A stretch of 64,000 nt of DNA from Plazaster borealis (lineage: Eukaryota; Echinodermata; Asteroidea; Forcipulatida; Labidiasteridae). A program made the translations under genes and the position numbers. Each line of letters begins with the position of its first letter. Position 1 is the stretch's first letter. The notes beneath the pieces are model-generated. The model saw only the letters and a program-made list of their open reading frames with translations. It searched no databases and was not told where the DNA came from. Where the stretch lies: positions 9,627,501 to 9,691,500 of the forward strand of contig CM037473.1 in the NCBI GenBank assembly GCA_021014325.1. The letters are read 5' to 3'. Positions 11,735-23,567 of this stretch are shown piece after piece.

Positions 11735-11747
11735 ATGGATTTTATCT

Positions 11748-11965
11748 TTTAAAAGGTAGTGTTATAGATTGGTAAATACTCCACAAATGTATGACCATAA
11801 AAACATATTTGGTGAGAAGCACTGCAGCTGTTGAAAGTATCACCTATTTTAAATAAAGAAAGGATTCCCTTCAAAGCAATATGGTTTGGATAATTTGTCA
11901 CCCAAAAACATTTCAATCTGAGAAACGATTCATGCATGAATCGTTTCTCAGATTTCTGAGGGTTG
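11748..11965 (+). mobile_element. Truncated TTAA-type MITE with a perfect central hairpin
   Basis: Directly follows the preceding MITE. It resembles the left half of a related family (GGTAGTGTTATAGATTGGTA, GACCATAAAAACATATTTGG) and ends at a perfect hairpin with arms TCTGAGAAACGATTCATG at ~11928-11963. The right half is absent. Confidence 0.6.
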
Positions 11966-12060
11966 GTGTCCGTTCGCGAATGCTGCGGCCAGAGATGCAG
12001 TTGATACCCGTTGTCACCTCGCTAAACGTGGATGGATTCGACGTTCGTGTGAAAATACCG
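11962..12060 (+). repeat. Dispersed repeat, copy 1 of 3
   Basis: About 90 bp ending near TCACCTCGCTAAACGTGGAT resembles the complement of 56752-56830 and, more weakly, 29300-29420. The source element is not identified. Confidence 0.55.
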
Positions 12061-12379
12061 TGACAGTTTTTTGTAGTTTTCTCAGCAGGTAGACGCTGTA
12101 TTCAACTGAAACTTTCACTTGTGACTTTTATTGTATCTTTTATTAAACTGTTGCCTATAAATCAGCATAACGTTGACAAAAACCAATCTATGACCCTACC
12201 TGTAAACACAGCCGAGCTCTCCTTTTTGTCACATGTTTTCAGTTTGGATAATTTTGATAAGCTCCAGAGAAAACAGTAAATAAATGAATTATAACGGAAT
12301 AAAAGCAACTTACTACACTGGTCACAAAATGTTGATATTTATACTAAATGCTAAAGAACATCATTCTAAGAATGTGAGA

Positions 12380-12640
12380 TTTAAACAACATTAGTTCCAA
12401 CAAAACCGATGTATCTTTCGTGCGGTAGGATTATTATCTGTGAATTTGACAGTAATTTAGGCAAACTTTCTGTATGGATAAAATCTGTTGAAGACGAGCA
12501 GAGTATACTGTTCGAAACGTCGAGACCAAACCGGCTCTTTTCAGAGCCAACACTCCTCCCAAAAGAGATTTTACACATGGTTGTACCCGCAAGTTTACTA
12601 CTATTTATAGTTACTTCTTAAAATCTGTTGTAATGTTATA
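12380..12640 (+). repeat. Possible Penelope-like terminal segment containing a histone-type stem-loop
   Basis: A hairpin of arms CGAGCAG and CTGTTCG (12494-12513), flanked by TGAAGA and AAACGTC, resembles, from memory, terminal repeats of Penelope-like retroelements, some of which carry hammerhead ribozymes; the match to the ribozyme core is imperfect. Twenty bases on is GGCTCTTTTCAGAGCC at 12533-12548, then a purine-rich AAAAGAGA at ~12561. No reverse transcriptase frame is present. The element identity is a weak inference; the two hairpins are seen directly. Confidence 0.35.
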
Positions 12641-12835
12641 ACTTTTGGCTTTTGAATAATCCTTTACTTTTCAATCATTTTTACTGAAGCTAAATATTCC
12701 AATGAAATAACAAAAATGAGGAAGTGGTGGGGAAAATCAATAATATAAGGCAGGGAGCGTGTTGACAGCAGTACAATGAGGTAGAACCAGCCAAGGTCAG
12801 AACTAATCATATTTCATAAATCTGGATGCTCCTTG

Positions 12836-13043
12836 TTAAAGGCACCGTACACGTTTGGTAATGACTCAAAACAAATATTAGCATCAAAAACTTACTTGGT
12901 AACAAGCAACGGAGAGCTGTTGATAGTATAAAACATTGTAGGAAACGACTCCCTCTGAAGTAACGTAGTTTTTGAGAAAGAGGTAATTTCTCACTAAAAT
13001 AATAAAAACTTCTTGCAAGAAGTTTTTATTCCTATCTGAAAAC
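12836..13043 (+). mobile_element. Truncated TTAA-flanked MITE, first family
   Basis: Left half of the family seen at 11350, from TTAAAGGCACCGTACACG to the central hairpin with arms AAAAACTTCTTGCAAG. The right half is replaced by unrelated sequence. Confidence 0.8.
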
Positions 13044-13877
13044 CACTTATCTTGATACCAAGTGCAAATCTTCTGGGGCTTCGATTTGCGATCTTCATGA
13101 CAAGCTTCTTGGTCTTAAACTTGTCTTCAGGGGTTAAAGTAGTAGTGATTTTATGTAATTGTCCAAAATCGTGAGACGGCTTAGACTTGCATCATAATAA
13201 TGTATCTTTTCTGGCTTATATTTTTAGAAAGGTTTCTTTTACAGTATGTCTATTAAATAGCCTAAAATAAACAAAATGTTTCAAAAACATCAGTTAACCA
13301 TTTTATGAAGTTGCTACTGACAGCTTCCAGTACGATTGTTGTAATTTAAGTAGAAAGTAATCATAACATGTGCATACATTAAAAGCCAATCTAAAATCTA
13401 TGAGATTCCAACTTCATTTGAAAACATGTTGCAAACTTAAAAGAAGTACAACTGAGTAGGCATATAGTCAGCATTAACTGCTTAACTTGTGTGAAAAGGT
13501 GTTCGTCTCTTTCAAAAATCAACACAAAAATGTTGCTTCAGTACATGGCATCCTTGTTATTGTTACAGTTAGGGCCTATGTAAACTTGAAATTACATGAT
13601 AATTCACCCAGTAAACAAAAGAACGTGCAAAACACGTGAAAATCATCATTTTCGGGTTACCCATTATTTTGGTGTGAGTCACGTATTTTACACACGGGAT
13701 AATGCAGTGATAGGCGTTAATACGTTTTCTCAAAAAAGTCACGTGATTTCTTCACGTTAAAATAACGGCAATATAACTATTCTAATAACGTTATCGGCTT
13801 GTTGTTAAATAACGGGTTTTGCACACACGGAATAGTTGCGTTTATAAAGACCCGTTCTTAAATCGCGTTTTACTCAC
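13044..13877. other. No gene recognised
   Basis: AT-rich, with several ACGTGA/ACACG words at 13600-13870 but no clear repeat structure or exon. Confidence 0.4.
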
Positions 13878-14242
13878 TTAAAGGTATCGTACACGTTTGG
13901 TATTTACTCAAAATATATATTAGCATAAAAACGGACTTGGTAACGAGCAACAGAGAGCTGTTGATAGTATAAAACATTGTGAGAAACGACTCCCTCTGAA
14001 GTAACGTGGTTTTTGAGAAAGAGGTAATTTCTCACTAAAATAATAAAAGACTTCTAGCTAGAAGCCTTTTATTCCTATCTGAATGCACACAAATTTGTAC
14101 AACAAGGGTGTTTTTTCTTTCATCATTTTCTTGCAACTTCGATGACCAATTGAGCCCAAATTTTCACAGGCTTGTTGTTTTATGCATATGTTGGGATACA
14201 CCAAGTGAGAACACTGGTCTTTGACAATTACCAAACGTGTAC
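13878..14242 (+). mobile_element. TTAA-flanked MITE, first family
   Basis: Starts TTAAAGGTATCGTACACG and runs through the shared landmarks to TTACCAAACGTGTACCACG. The last bases of the right end are degraded. Confidence 0.8.
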
Positions 14243-15165
14243 CACGTTTTTGTCTCGTTTTAGAATCACGTTTTTCAAACTTAGAAATCACGCTGTTTGT
14301 CCGTTCTTATGAAGATAACAGGTTTATGTATTCCTGTTTACAAACCCTAATATGTATGTTTTCCTGAACACCTAGTTTTTGTGAAATCACAAAAACTCAA
14401 CGTCTAGTTTTCAAGAAGTGTTTTTATTAATTTTGTACTTTGGTCTGTTTTAGACTTTTTCTAAACTGTTATACTTGGATTGGTACTTTTTATTGTACTG
14501 CGAAATGATAGCCATTTTGTAAATTGTTTCTTATTCTACCTTTACCTTTTCCGAAGGACAAATCTGCGATGGCCCTACAGCCAAATATCTTTCTCGTGAC
14601 ATACTCTGACTGTGTGCCAAATTCCATGTTATCATCAAAGGCACAATTCCCCCAAGTAAATCACCTGTCTGCCCCCTGCAGTTAGATTTAAAATTAACTT
14701 ACACTTGTGGGGGAAAAAACATTCACTTTTCCCTTTATACGAGGACCACTATAGAGCTAATTACAACAAGAGTGTGAAATTAATTAACGATTCACAATTG
14801 CACATTTTGCCATCAATGGCAGATTTTACGATTAAACTTTCAAACCTTCTTTACAACATGTGTGCGCAACATAATGCATTAAATATGCACAGATTTGTAC
14901 ATAACTTAGATGGCCATAGTGAAAAACTTCCATTAAAATATTTATGCCTGAAATGCTAACTGTTTTGAAAAAATCAGTAAAACACAATTAGTTTTGATCT
15001 CGCGAGTCCAAAACCCGGTATTTGAAAACAGTGACAACACATAACATGATTTGTCACTACTTTATTTGGACTACGGTGACCGCTTGAGTTCAAACTTTCA
15101 CAAGTTCGGAAGCTGGTCTTTGTCAATCACCAATTTTGTTCGAGTGTTTTTAAAGGGGCCTGTTT
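14243..15165. other. No gene recognised; one uncertain open frame
   Basis: The plus-strand frame 14705-14959 (84 codons) shows no domain I recognise. 14990-15135 is a degraded relative of the TTAA MITE ends (GCTGGTCTTTGTCAATCACC). Confidence 0.35.
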
Positions 15166-15412
15166 CACTCTAAAAAAAATTCCCGGTCAGTATTGACCCT
15201 GTTCTGGGTCCCGGGGGGGGGGGGGTTCTGATCCATTTCTTCGTCAGTAAGACCAAGAACCTGTGTCAAAATAACCCAGAAATTGGTCGAACTGACGTAA
15301 AATCAGACCTAATTTCCCATTTTTCCATTCAGTTTCCGGATCAGTCTGACCCAGAAATGGTTCATCGGGACCCGTGATCCGGGTCAATTCTGACCCATGA
15401 GTCTTTAGGGTG
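15166..15412. mobile_element. MITE with CACYCTAAARA termini
   Basis: The left end CACTCTAAAAA, followed by GGTCAGTATTGACCC, is mirrored at the right by GGGTCAATTCTGACCC and CTTTAGGGTG. The interior repeats GGGTCA/TGACCC words. A 12-G run lies near 15215. No coding capacity. Confidence 0.7.
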
Positions 15413-16008
15413 TTCCTCATCTCAGTTGTGTTCATTGAAAGAGTCTAGAGTATAATTCTGCAAAAACTTTTTGTTTTTCAAAGACACATCCAAATTATAC
15501 AAACAACCTGTGAAAATACTTGCTTATTTCGATCGGTGCAATCGAAATAAGCAATTGTGATTTGTACGGTTCTTAAAATGCTAATTTCTCAAGTTAGAGA
15601 GTAAAATTTATCTGGCTAGGAATGGTACTGGTATAAAATTCGAGTGTGATTGGATGAATACCTATCGTACTTTGGGTACTGCATTTCGTACAAGGTATAG
15701 GCTACGTCAAGCACATTATACTTTGATTTAAGTTTTGTAATTTGGTGGAGTCCATGTAAGATTCAGATTTTAAACACACCGTTGAAAACATAAATAAATA
15801 ATAGTTTGTTTTTTTCTAAATACATTCTAGCATGTTTGGAGTTAAACTGTGGGTTGATGTTTTTCCTCCAAACCCGGCATATTGGACATGACGTTTGCCA
15901 TTAAACATTACAGTCACTCGGGGATACCCCCCCCCCCCATCCCTTTTGGCAAATCGTCATATTCGTTCCTTTAGTTTGCTTTTGCCCGTCGGGTCAAAAT
16001 GACATATA
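15413..16008. other. No gene recognised
   Basis: AT-rich; a short hairpin of TTGCTTATTTCGAT and its complement lies at 15520-15555. Homopolymer C run near 15930. Confidence 0.45.
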
Positions 16009-16394
16009 TTAAAGGCAAAGTATACCTTTGGCTTTTGGCATCGTTCGATTATTTTAATCCTATATCAATGTAGATACATATAAAATAAAACTAACTTGTG
16101 GAAATTTCATTTCAAAAGGTGACGTTTTGAGATATCACCGAAAATCTGGAGCGGTTATGTCCAGGCAGGAAGAATACTCCGTAAATAGAATACACAATCT
16201 GAGAAACGTTTCATGCATGATGAAACGTTTCTGTTTAAAATTTCTTTTAATCCATTTCTCTAAAACCACATTCCTTAAAAAAGAATCCTTTCTCAAATGG
16301 TATACATTATCAACAGCTGCAGTGCCTCATAACAAGTAAGTTGTTATTGTCATTAATTTTTGGAGGAAATACCAAAGGAATACCCTCCATTTAA
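16009..16394 (+). mobile_element. TTAA-flanked MITE, second family
   Basis: TTAA at both borders. Contains AAAATCTGGAGCGGTTATGT and a hairpin with arms GAAACGTTTCATGCATG. Orientation is opposite to the 10440 copy. Confidence 0.75.
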
Positions 16395-16686
16395 AATGAC
16401 ATATTATACTCGATCCAGTCGAGTTTTTGCAATCCTGATGCAGAGTTTTGGGTAACTGCGTTCCTTATTCGGATGAATTAAAATAATGAACGAATTACGA
16501 AATCATTTTCAAAGCTTTGGAATATTTTGTGTTTCTATAACATGACGTAGGCCTCATTTTGACTTACCGATAACCACAGCGATAATGAAGCTAACCCACT
16601 GCAGCATGCTGTGCATCTTCCCGTTTCTATCGGCGTCCTAGACACCAGTAAGTTACGCCAGAAATCCTCCAATGAATGTGCAATGA

Positions 16687-16945
16687 TTAAAGGGACACGT
16701 TGCCTTCGGGTTGGGCGCTGTTGGGCGCTTTTGGGCTATAACAAGCGTTTGATGTATAATGAGCACGGTCGGAAAGATGTTTAAAAAGTAGAATATAATT
16801 ATCCACACAAACGTGCCTTAGAAATGCTTCGCTTTTGCTCACTTTCGCGAAACAAAACGCTCCGCCATTTATGGGAGTCAAGATTTTGACTCCCATAAAT
16901 GGCGGACAAATTCTATTAGTCTTATTTCCAGTCGCAGCTGTTGAA
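16687..16945 (+). mobile_element. Half copy of the palindromic MITE seen at 8752
   Basis: Begins TTAAAGGGACACGTTGCCTT and runs to the central inversion at ~16864-16910 (GCCATTTATGGGAGTCAA and its complement). The right arm is lost. The terminal fragment TTAAGGCAACGTG at 17551 may be its displaced end. Confidence 0.75.
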
Positions 16946-17038
16946 CTACGACTGAGCAATTATTTTATTAAAAATGTTACGATTACCATCTGTTTATTGT
17001 ATTCCAATAAATATCCAACACCGAGCTGAATCTAGCAC

Positions 17039-17208
17039 AGTATTGGGCCCGATATAGCCAGCCGGCGATTAGAACACATGCAGTACAGGGAGGTGAACCA
17101 AATGTGATAGTTTGTCTCCTCCCTGTACTGCATGTGTTCTAATATTCTGAATATGCGGCTGGCCGTTCCGCAAATACCTGGCTGGATATTTTGGACCCAA
17201 TACTGAGC
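17039..17208. repeat. Inverted repeat with 26-bp perfect inner arms
   Basis: Inner arms 17068-17093 and 17118-17143 are perfect complements around a 24-base loop. Outer ends AGTATTGGGCCC and GGACCCAATACT are also complementary. Probably a small palindromic MITE. Confidence 0.8.
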
Positions 17209-18182
17209 TAGCTTTAGCTCGGTTTACAAGTTGCGAGCGAGGTAGAAAATGAGATTATTACCCGGTTTTCATCTGACCATAGAGCAAGGAGATCTGACTG
17301 GTTTACCGGGCCACTGACTACGGCACTAGCGTAACGACTGTTCGTCGCGCATTTTGCCCATTACATGGGACGGTGGTATTTACGGCTGGAAATACGTATA
17401 CGTTTCGCGGGGCAGATCTCGGGGTCAGATGGCAATGTTGTTTTTTTTTAATCACCATTCACTAATTATAACACATTAAAGGCATGTTATTGCACGAACA
17501 ACTCTTAATAAGGATATGGAACACTTCCAAACAGCAAAATTTCTTGAGATTTTAAGGCAACGTGTTCCTTTAAACACAGCGCATTATGAAAACAACAACG
17601 CGTTGAACTCAGTTTTATCGGTAACTGCGACAAACGAAAGACGGTTTCTTCCAAGCCAGCGATCTGTGGCGTACCGGAGTCTCGTGGTCTTTTCAAGTAC
17701 AATATCTGCTTGGCGATGTGGTAAACATTGGGCGTTGCCTTTTGAAGATGCGCCAACCAATCAAATGACAGCATGAGCGGTGGATGAAATTCACTAATAG
17801 TCAGGGAAATTAATCGTATGCGCCGGTTACGATGGGCACCATACAGATACCAATATCAGATATTGAGTTCCATTATTATGAATACACACAAGAATACAAT
17901 TACTTACAATGGAAGATCTTGTATACGCTAGATGGAAGCAGTATACCGGTTAAATTCCATTCATTTCGTAGTTTGGAGCATGCGCACATTGCAATGAGAT
18001 GATTTTGTGGATAGACACCACTAAATAGAAGTCCTATAGCAACGAACGCTGAATGATAAATATTCAAAAATTCACGAAATATAGAAGTATCTCGTTCTTT
18101 TGAAACAAAAACACAAATGTTCAGTGACATCTTCACTTTCGTCTTCGTTTCTACCTGGGGAGTCCGATGACTTTCCGAGTTG
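17209..18182. other. No gene recognised
   Basis: Open frames at 17505-17776 overlap on both strands without a recognisable domain or splice signals. Confidence 0.4.
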
Positions 18183-18400
18183 TTATTTGATTTGATTTGA
18201 TTTTTCAGCCATTGTCGATCCACTGCAGGATGAAGGCATCAACATAATGTCTTCAATTTTGTACGATACCAATCGACAGTATTGTTGCAGCTCGTATCTC
18301 GATCTTTTTTCCTGGTGTCCTCATTCCGTTTGTTCCCATGGCGTTCAGTGATTAGATTGCTGAGCTCCAACGTTTATCTGTTGTGCAGCCTCCGAGTTAC
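18183..18400 (-). mobile_element. Non-LTR retrotransposon 3' fragment
   Basis: Matches 34099-34360 along its length (CAGCCATTGCCGATCCACTG-type words, then CCTCATTCCGTTTGTTCCCA). In the better copy the minus-strand translation resembles the C-terminal tail of LINE polymerases. This copy is more decayed. Confidence 0.55.
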
Positions 18401-19570
18401 TCCCGTCACAAAGAAAAAACAAACAAAAAACGCAGGAAGTGTTGATTTTCGGACAGAAAAGCATATGAAATGGATCCTACATTTTGTGAGCAAAAAAGAA
18501 CGAATTTTCCAGCGCCTAGCTTACCCAAAATATCCCAGATTGAGAATCAATGATCCTGAGATACAATATCGGACCTTATTTCAACAACCTCTGAAAGTAT
18601 TGACCAGAAAGTCTGTCGTTTACAGAAATTGTGGAGGGCCTCGAAATTATTAATGAGGCTCAATCACTATTTATTGGGTGTAGTTATTACGCGTAAATCA
18701 ATTTCCTGATACATTTTAAGCAACTGACAAGAGGTGAGAGGAAATGAAAAAAAGTCACAAGTTTATATTTTTTCATGGAGGCAACACATACCCACATGTT
18801 GCTCTTGCAGCTTTATCATTATTGGCTAAAATCTTATACATAATAGCGGAGTACATATTTATAAATTATAAAGTACTATTAGGATTCAATAATTAAGTTA
18901 TTTTTCACAGACAATAACTGTAGCATTTTTATGGCCATCAACGATATATCAGGGAAAATGGTTAAAGACAAACAAGAAAAAACGTTTACTTTTACCTAAT
19001 GCTAAAGAAAATCAGTTCGGAGCCGCTGCACGGAACCTCAGGTGACATAAAATGCTACCCAAACGAAAAGGGGGCATCCTGGCCCTCCAGTAAATTACGG
19101 AGTTCTGGGAGTGCCATTACCTATTTGTCGACTATGAATGATAAAGTACTACGTCAATGCTAAAGGGTGAGTTTTTTTTCAGAGGGGATTTTCAATGTAT
19201 AGGAGGGTTCCTACCACACTCTGTGCATTTCATTTATTTTGTAATGCCATTTTGCTGTTTTACCGAATAAATATTTCAATTTTGTTTGTAAATTTATCTA
19301 CCATGTATTATCTCTGTACTCCTGTATTTCGGTGTTGCTATTTTTTAATCTATAGTTTTGCAATTTTTTACGATTATTTTATCTTGTAATGCCACATGAT
19401 TCAGCTTTGTGCAGCCAGTTGTTCTTTTTTTTATGATTGATTGAAAATGACTTCTACCGTTTCATAGAAAGTAGACTTTATGACCTTATTGTCTTATCTT
19501 GATAAGTGATATGGCACTCAAGGGGATCCTTAGAAAATAAATAATATGATACACACGGATTTTCCTGACC
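18401..19570. other. No gene recognised
   Basis: The frame 18282-18653 continues past the LINE fragment without a recognisable domain. The rest is AT-rich. Confidence 0.4.
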
Positions 19571-19725
19571 TGGTTTTAAAGCGCGTGGACAACATTGGTA
19601 ATTGTCAAAGACTTTATGTGAACCAAAATATACATGAAATATGAAATAACAAACCTGTGAAAGGTTTATATAGCTCAATCGGTCATCGGAGTCACGAGCA
19701 AATACATTGTAGAGAGTTTTTATTT
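19571..19725 (-). mobile_element. Remnant of a TTAA-type MITE
   Basis: GTGGACAACATTGGTAATTG, TCAAAGACTT and AATAACAAACCTGTGAAA match the reverse orientation of the first family. Truncated and diverged; flanked by two ~45-bp copies of a sequence containing TTGCGAGATCAAAA. Confidence 0.6.
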
Positions 19726-20618
19726 CCAAACATGGGATTTTGGACTTGCGAGATCAAAACTAATTGATTGTTTTTGTTTTCAAACATTGGATTCTGGACT
19801 TGCGAGATCAAAATCTAATTGTTTTACCCATTTCTAAAAGACTATAACATTTGTTCAAGCAAAAATATTGCAAGGGAAGTTTTGCACCATTACAGTCTCT
19901 AAAGTTATGTGCTAGTCTGTGAACATTTATTATATTTTCAATCTTACCAATGTTATACGCTTTAAGGGATCATTTTCTTTTGGCAAACTATAAGAAGCAA
20001 TAAACAATTAATGAGCTACGGTACATTGTATTGCAAAGTCTTTATACAACAAATTACATTGTCATCGTAAAATCTTCAGCTTATTGACGAGGCAAGAAAA
20101 TCAACAGGGGAAGTCTTACACTGTTTCACGTTGAACTTCGACAGTACTTCTTATGGGACGGTTTCGGGCGCTTGTCAGGTTAAAACACGATGTCTGTGTT
20201 GGGCAAACACACAGAGTAGTCAGTTCGTTTCGGGAATGTTCACATCATTGGTAACGTACAGTGGAAATGGCACCATACCCAAAGTAATATTGCCTTTGTA
20301 CGAGCTTTAAAAGTCTTAATATTTCTCTAACACCGTACCAAGTGTTCCAGGAAAACACAGTATAGCACATAGAGCGCAATTACCTAGATTGTTACAATTT
20401 AATTGTCCTCTGTGATGCTAAAATGGTCGTTTACGGGTTCGAGTGCGTTTTATCAACAAACCTACATAGCTTTATGGTTTTATCAATCTGCAGATCTAAC
20501 TCGACCTCCGCTGGATGAATTTGCCTTGGCATGCATTTTATCAATATGGCGGCGCATAGCAAAACATCAATACATACAAAGCTTTTGGCTGTTATAGTCC
20601 ATGATGCCCTTGCTACTA
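19726..20618. other. Downstream region of the copper-transporter gene
   Basis: No exon recognised. It probably contains the 3' UTR of the minus-strand transporter that ends at 20619; I could not place its poly(A) site. Confidence 0.4.
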
Positions 20619-23567
20619 TTAGCCCACAGATTCTTGCCTGGAGATGCTCTTCCATGACGTCCTACATGGAGGTGTCTTAACGCACGTCTTGCGTTTTGCG
20701 GCCTCCCTCAACTTCTTCTTCTTCATTGCGGAGCGAGCGTAATTCGCGTAAAGCCTCTCCAGATCACGCGAGATTATAAGGTGGCCGAGGCCAGCGCCCC
20801 CAACGACAACCACAAGGAACCAGGCGTTGTACGTCATAATGATAAGCATCAACATGTAACCGAGCGTAAGCTGGACCATGCTAATGACAGTTTGTAAAAG
20901 GTGGAAAAGCACCCTGCCGAAAAGAAGGGGGAAAACAAAAGCATAATTACTATCACAAACAGTAGTGTACTCAATGTTCGTTATTCACATTCATTTCTAG
21001 TGTGATGACTTAAAAACCCTCCAGGGAAGGGTGCAAAAAGAATCCCAGTGAGTCAGCACGTGCACTTCAGCTGCAGCAAGACTGAGGTTTTTTTTTATTA
21101 ATACAAAAATGTTGTGTGTGTGTGAACTTGACTTCTTTCAGGCTTGCAACTGTTTGACAACATTCATAAATGTCCTTGTGGAGTATTCCAATATTCAGGT
21201 CTAACAATGTTTAATTTAATTTAGTTGTCAGAGTTATTACTATATATAATTATTTTCGTTTGGCTAATTGCACGTATTTCAATAGATTACATATGTAAAA
21301 CCATGTGGTATGGTGGCTGAGAAAAAAATTGTAGTAGTATTTCCTTAGTTTGATCATTTGAACTGATGTGAAATGCAATGGAACTGTCTTATCTGGAAGG
21401 GTGGGGGTAAATTAATCATTGTTGAGAGAGTTGTGCACTAATGAGTGGTTTGCTGAGACAGCTGCAGTACACGTGCTTCCCCCCCCCCCCCGAGGATTTT
21501 AAAGTTTTGCGTTATTGTGGACATTTAGGGAAGCATTAATAATGCTAGCAGACCAACCAGGTAATATTAGTTGTTCTCGTAAATGTGGGCACGATCAGAA
21601 CTACGTTTAACTGGGACAATAATATGTACCTGGTGTCTGCTGCCACCTAGCGTCCCAAAGTCTGCCATTGCCGCTACAGACTGTTCCCCTGTCTTTATCC
21701 ACAAGGAAAAACAGCCACTGGTCTTACAAACCCAAAGATTTCATTGGATAGACACGTAGGCCCTTTTCAAATCCACGGCTTCGGCTTCGGATTCGGCTCA
21801 GGCTAGCTAGGCCCCTCAGTTGTTTTGACTATACGCGTGATATGCGTTCAGGGATTCAGACGACGAGAGAATGGAGCCTGAAGCCGAATCCAAAGCCAAA
21901 GCCGTGGATTCGAAAAGGGCCATAATATACGCACACGAGTCCATGATGTGTACGGTACACACGCAGTACATCAATGCATGCAAGGTCAAAGGTACGTTTG
22001 GCAGGAAGCTGCCAGGTTCTAAAGGACGGTTTCTGGCGTTACTCGCGAGCCTCTAAGTGTGACGTCAGATGTTCGAGCTAGTGGTAATTATCTTCCTTTA
22101 CAAAATACCTTTGAGACATGTGGCGCTATGTTAACTAATCCCAATACCGAGAATAATATACTGTACCTTGTGCTCCGCGTAATGTTCTTCTGACTTGGTT
22201 CCCTCGCGTCACTGGTTCCCTGGATGATTTCCCATCTATCGGGCAGGAACTCTAAGGAAAGGCTTCTCCACATTGTATCGATTCGCGCCTCTCTTTGCTC
22301 GTCGTTTAACTCTCCATCTTGGACACAACATGGCGGCTGGTTGACGACGTCATTCTGGCTGCGTAGCATTTCTGTGTCAAGGAATGATATCTTCTCGCCT
22401 TCATTAGTATCTGCTGTGTAATTAGTATTGGGTGCAGAACATGACTGTATGCAACTCTGTCCTCCAACACAAGAATCTGGTTTCTGATTTCCATTTATCC
22501 ACGGTGATCTTTCCTCCTGCTCCACGCACAGTGGGTCTTCCGCTGTTGCTTTTGTTTCCTGAAGACTTGTGTATCTGGTCAGAGGTATTCTGTCTGAATG
22601 TCTCCTGATCACTTTGTTACCATCGCCGTAACCCGATGACCGCGACGGCACGGGGACCCTTCTCGTGCACTCTCGGCTGATACGTCGCAGAGCCTCGATG
22701 AAGAACGCTGCCCCACTGACGGCAAGGAGTACCAATACGAAATCTGAAATTTGAATAGACATTCGGTTAGTTTTCTAGGCAGTTGCGGAGACGTACAATA
22801 GCAAAAATCAAACATCATGACGAGTCAAGTCAAATGATAGGCCTAAGCCATAACCCCATCCTGTCATACAACCACCTCGTTTCCGCTCACAGCGCGAACC
22901 TTTAAATAATGACGCCCTCCAAGTAGATTTTTGTCTTATATGCTGATTCCAAAAGTATGCTTGAATGCCATAGGCTCATGATAATTTGTGACTGTTTGTG
23001 CAACAAAGTAACCCAGTTGTAGTTCCTTACAATTTTAATGAGCTGCAAATCAGTGTCCACAAGAACAACAACACAATGTATGGAGATGGATGTCCGGTCA
23101 CTTTTAGCCGTATAAAAAATGACGCACTAGCGATAACAAAATGTAGTTCCTCATCCATTTATTCGTTCACTGTTGGTTGTTTGTTCGTTTTCGGACGTCA
23201 ATGTGAAAGGTGAATGGGATGCGGGTTATTTATAAAGATGGTAATTAATAAGGATTAAGGAACTAACTTTGTTTCAATAAACCCACGGAGGAAGTATGAT
23301 GTACATGTTTTCACCACCCCCATGCCCCCCAGCCCCTTTGACAGCATGACAAATAAATAACAAATAACAGCATACTGTAACTTGTGGTGTACGATTGTAC
23401 GTCCAGTAAGCAATGCTGAATGTTTTCCCACTTCAAATGTGTACACAGTAGATCATTGTTGTGTACATTCCAGAGCAGGTTTGATTTAAATGTATAAGCC
23501 ATCGGCACACTTACCTTTTGTGTTCGCAACCGTCCAGCCTTCATGCAGGAGATTTACCACACGCCCA
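20619..23567 (-). CDS. CTR/SLC31-type copper transporter, N-terminus missing
   Basis: Three minus-strand exons join in phase: 23515-23567 (donor GTAAGT), 22167-22743 (phase 1 in, 2 out) and 20619-20913 (ends at the stop). The first encodes LLHEGWTVANTK, the conserved F/H-x-G-W stretch before TM1. The second starts with TM1 (FVLVLLAVSGAAFFIEALRR), then about 150 polar residues. The third holds TM2 with M-x3-M (YMLMLIIMTYN) and TM3 with G-x3-G (GGAGLG), then a basic tail. CTR proteins form homotrimers moving Cu(I) across plasma or endolysosomal membranes; the Met ladder and Gly packing are family hallmarks. The TM1-TM2 loop is several times the usual length. The Met/His-rich first exon was not found; a His-rich stretch with MTF near 24040-24090 (minus) is a candidate but its donor phase does not fit. 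SLC31A1 and A2 orthology cannot be separated. Confidence 0.85.
21759..21922. mobile_element. Palindromic MITE, GGCCCTTTTCRAA family
   Basis: The left arm GGCCCTTTTCAAATCCACGG is complementary to the right end at ~21903-21922. Two other copies lie at 32127 and 34723. This one lies in the copper-transporter intron. Confidence 0.8.
21985..22075 (+). repeat. Dispersed repeat shared with 32690-32775
   Basis: CTGGCGTTACTCGCGAGCCT and GTGTGACGTCAGATGTTCG recur as the complement at 32690-32775. Unclassified. Confidence 0.65.

Noticed and set aside
12380..12640. Histone gene 3' end or a working hammerhead ribozyme
   Set aside because: No histone codons upstream, and the hairpin lacks the exact CUGANGA/GAAA arrangement after stem II.
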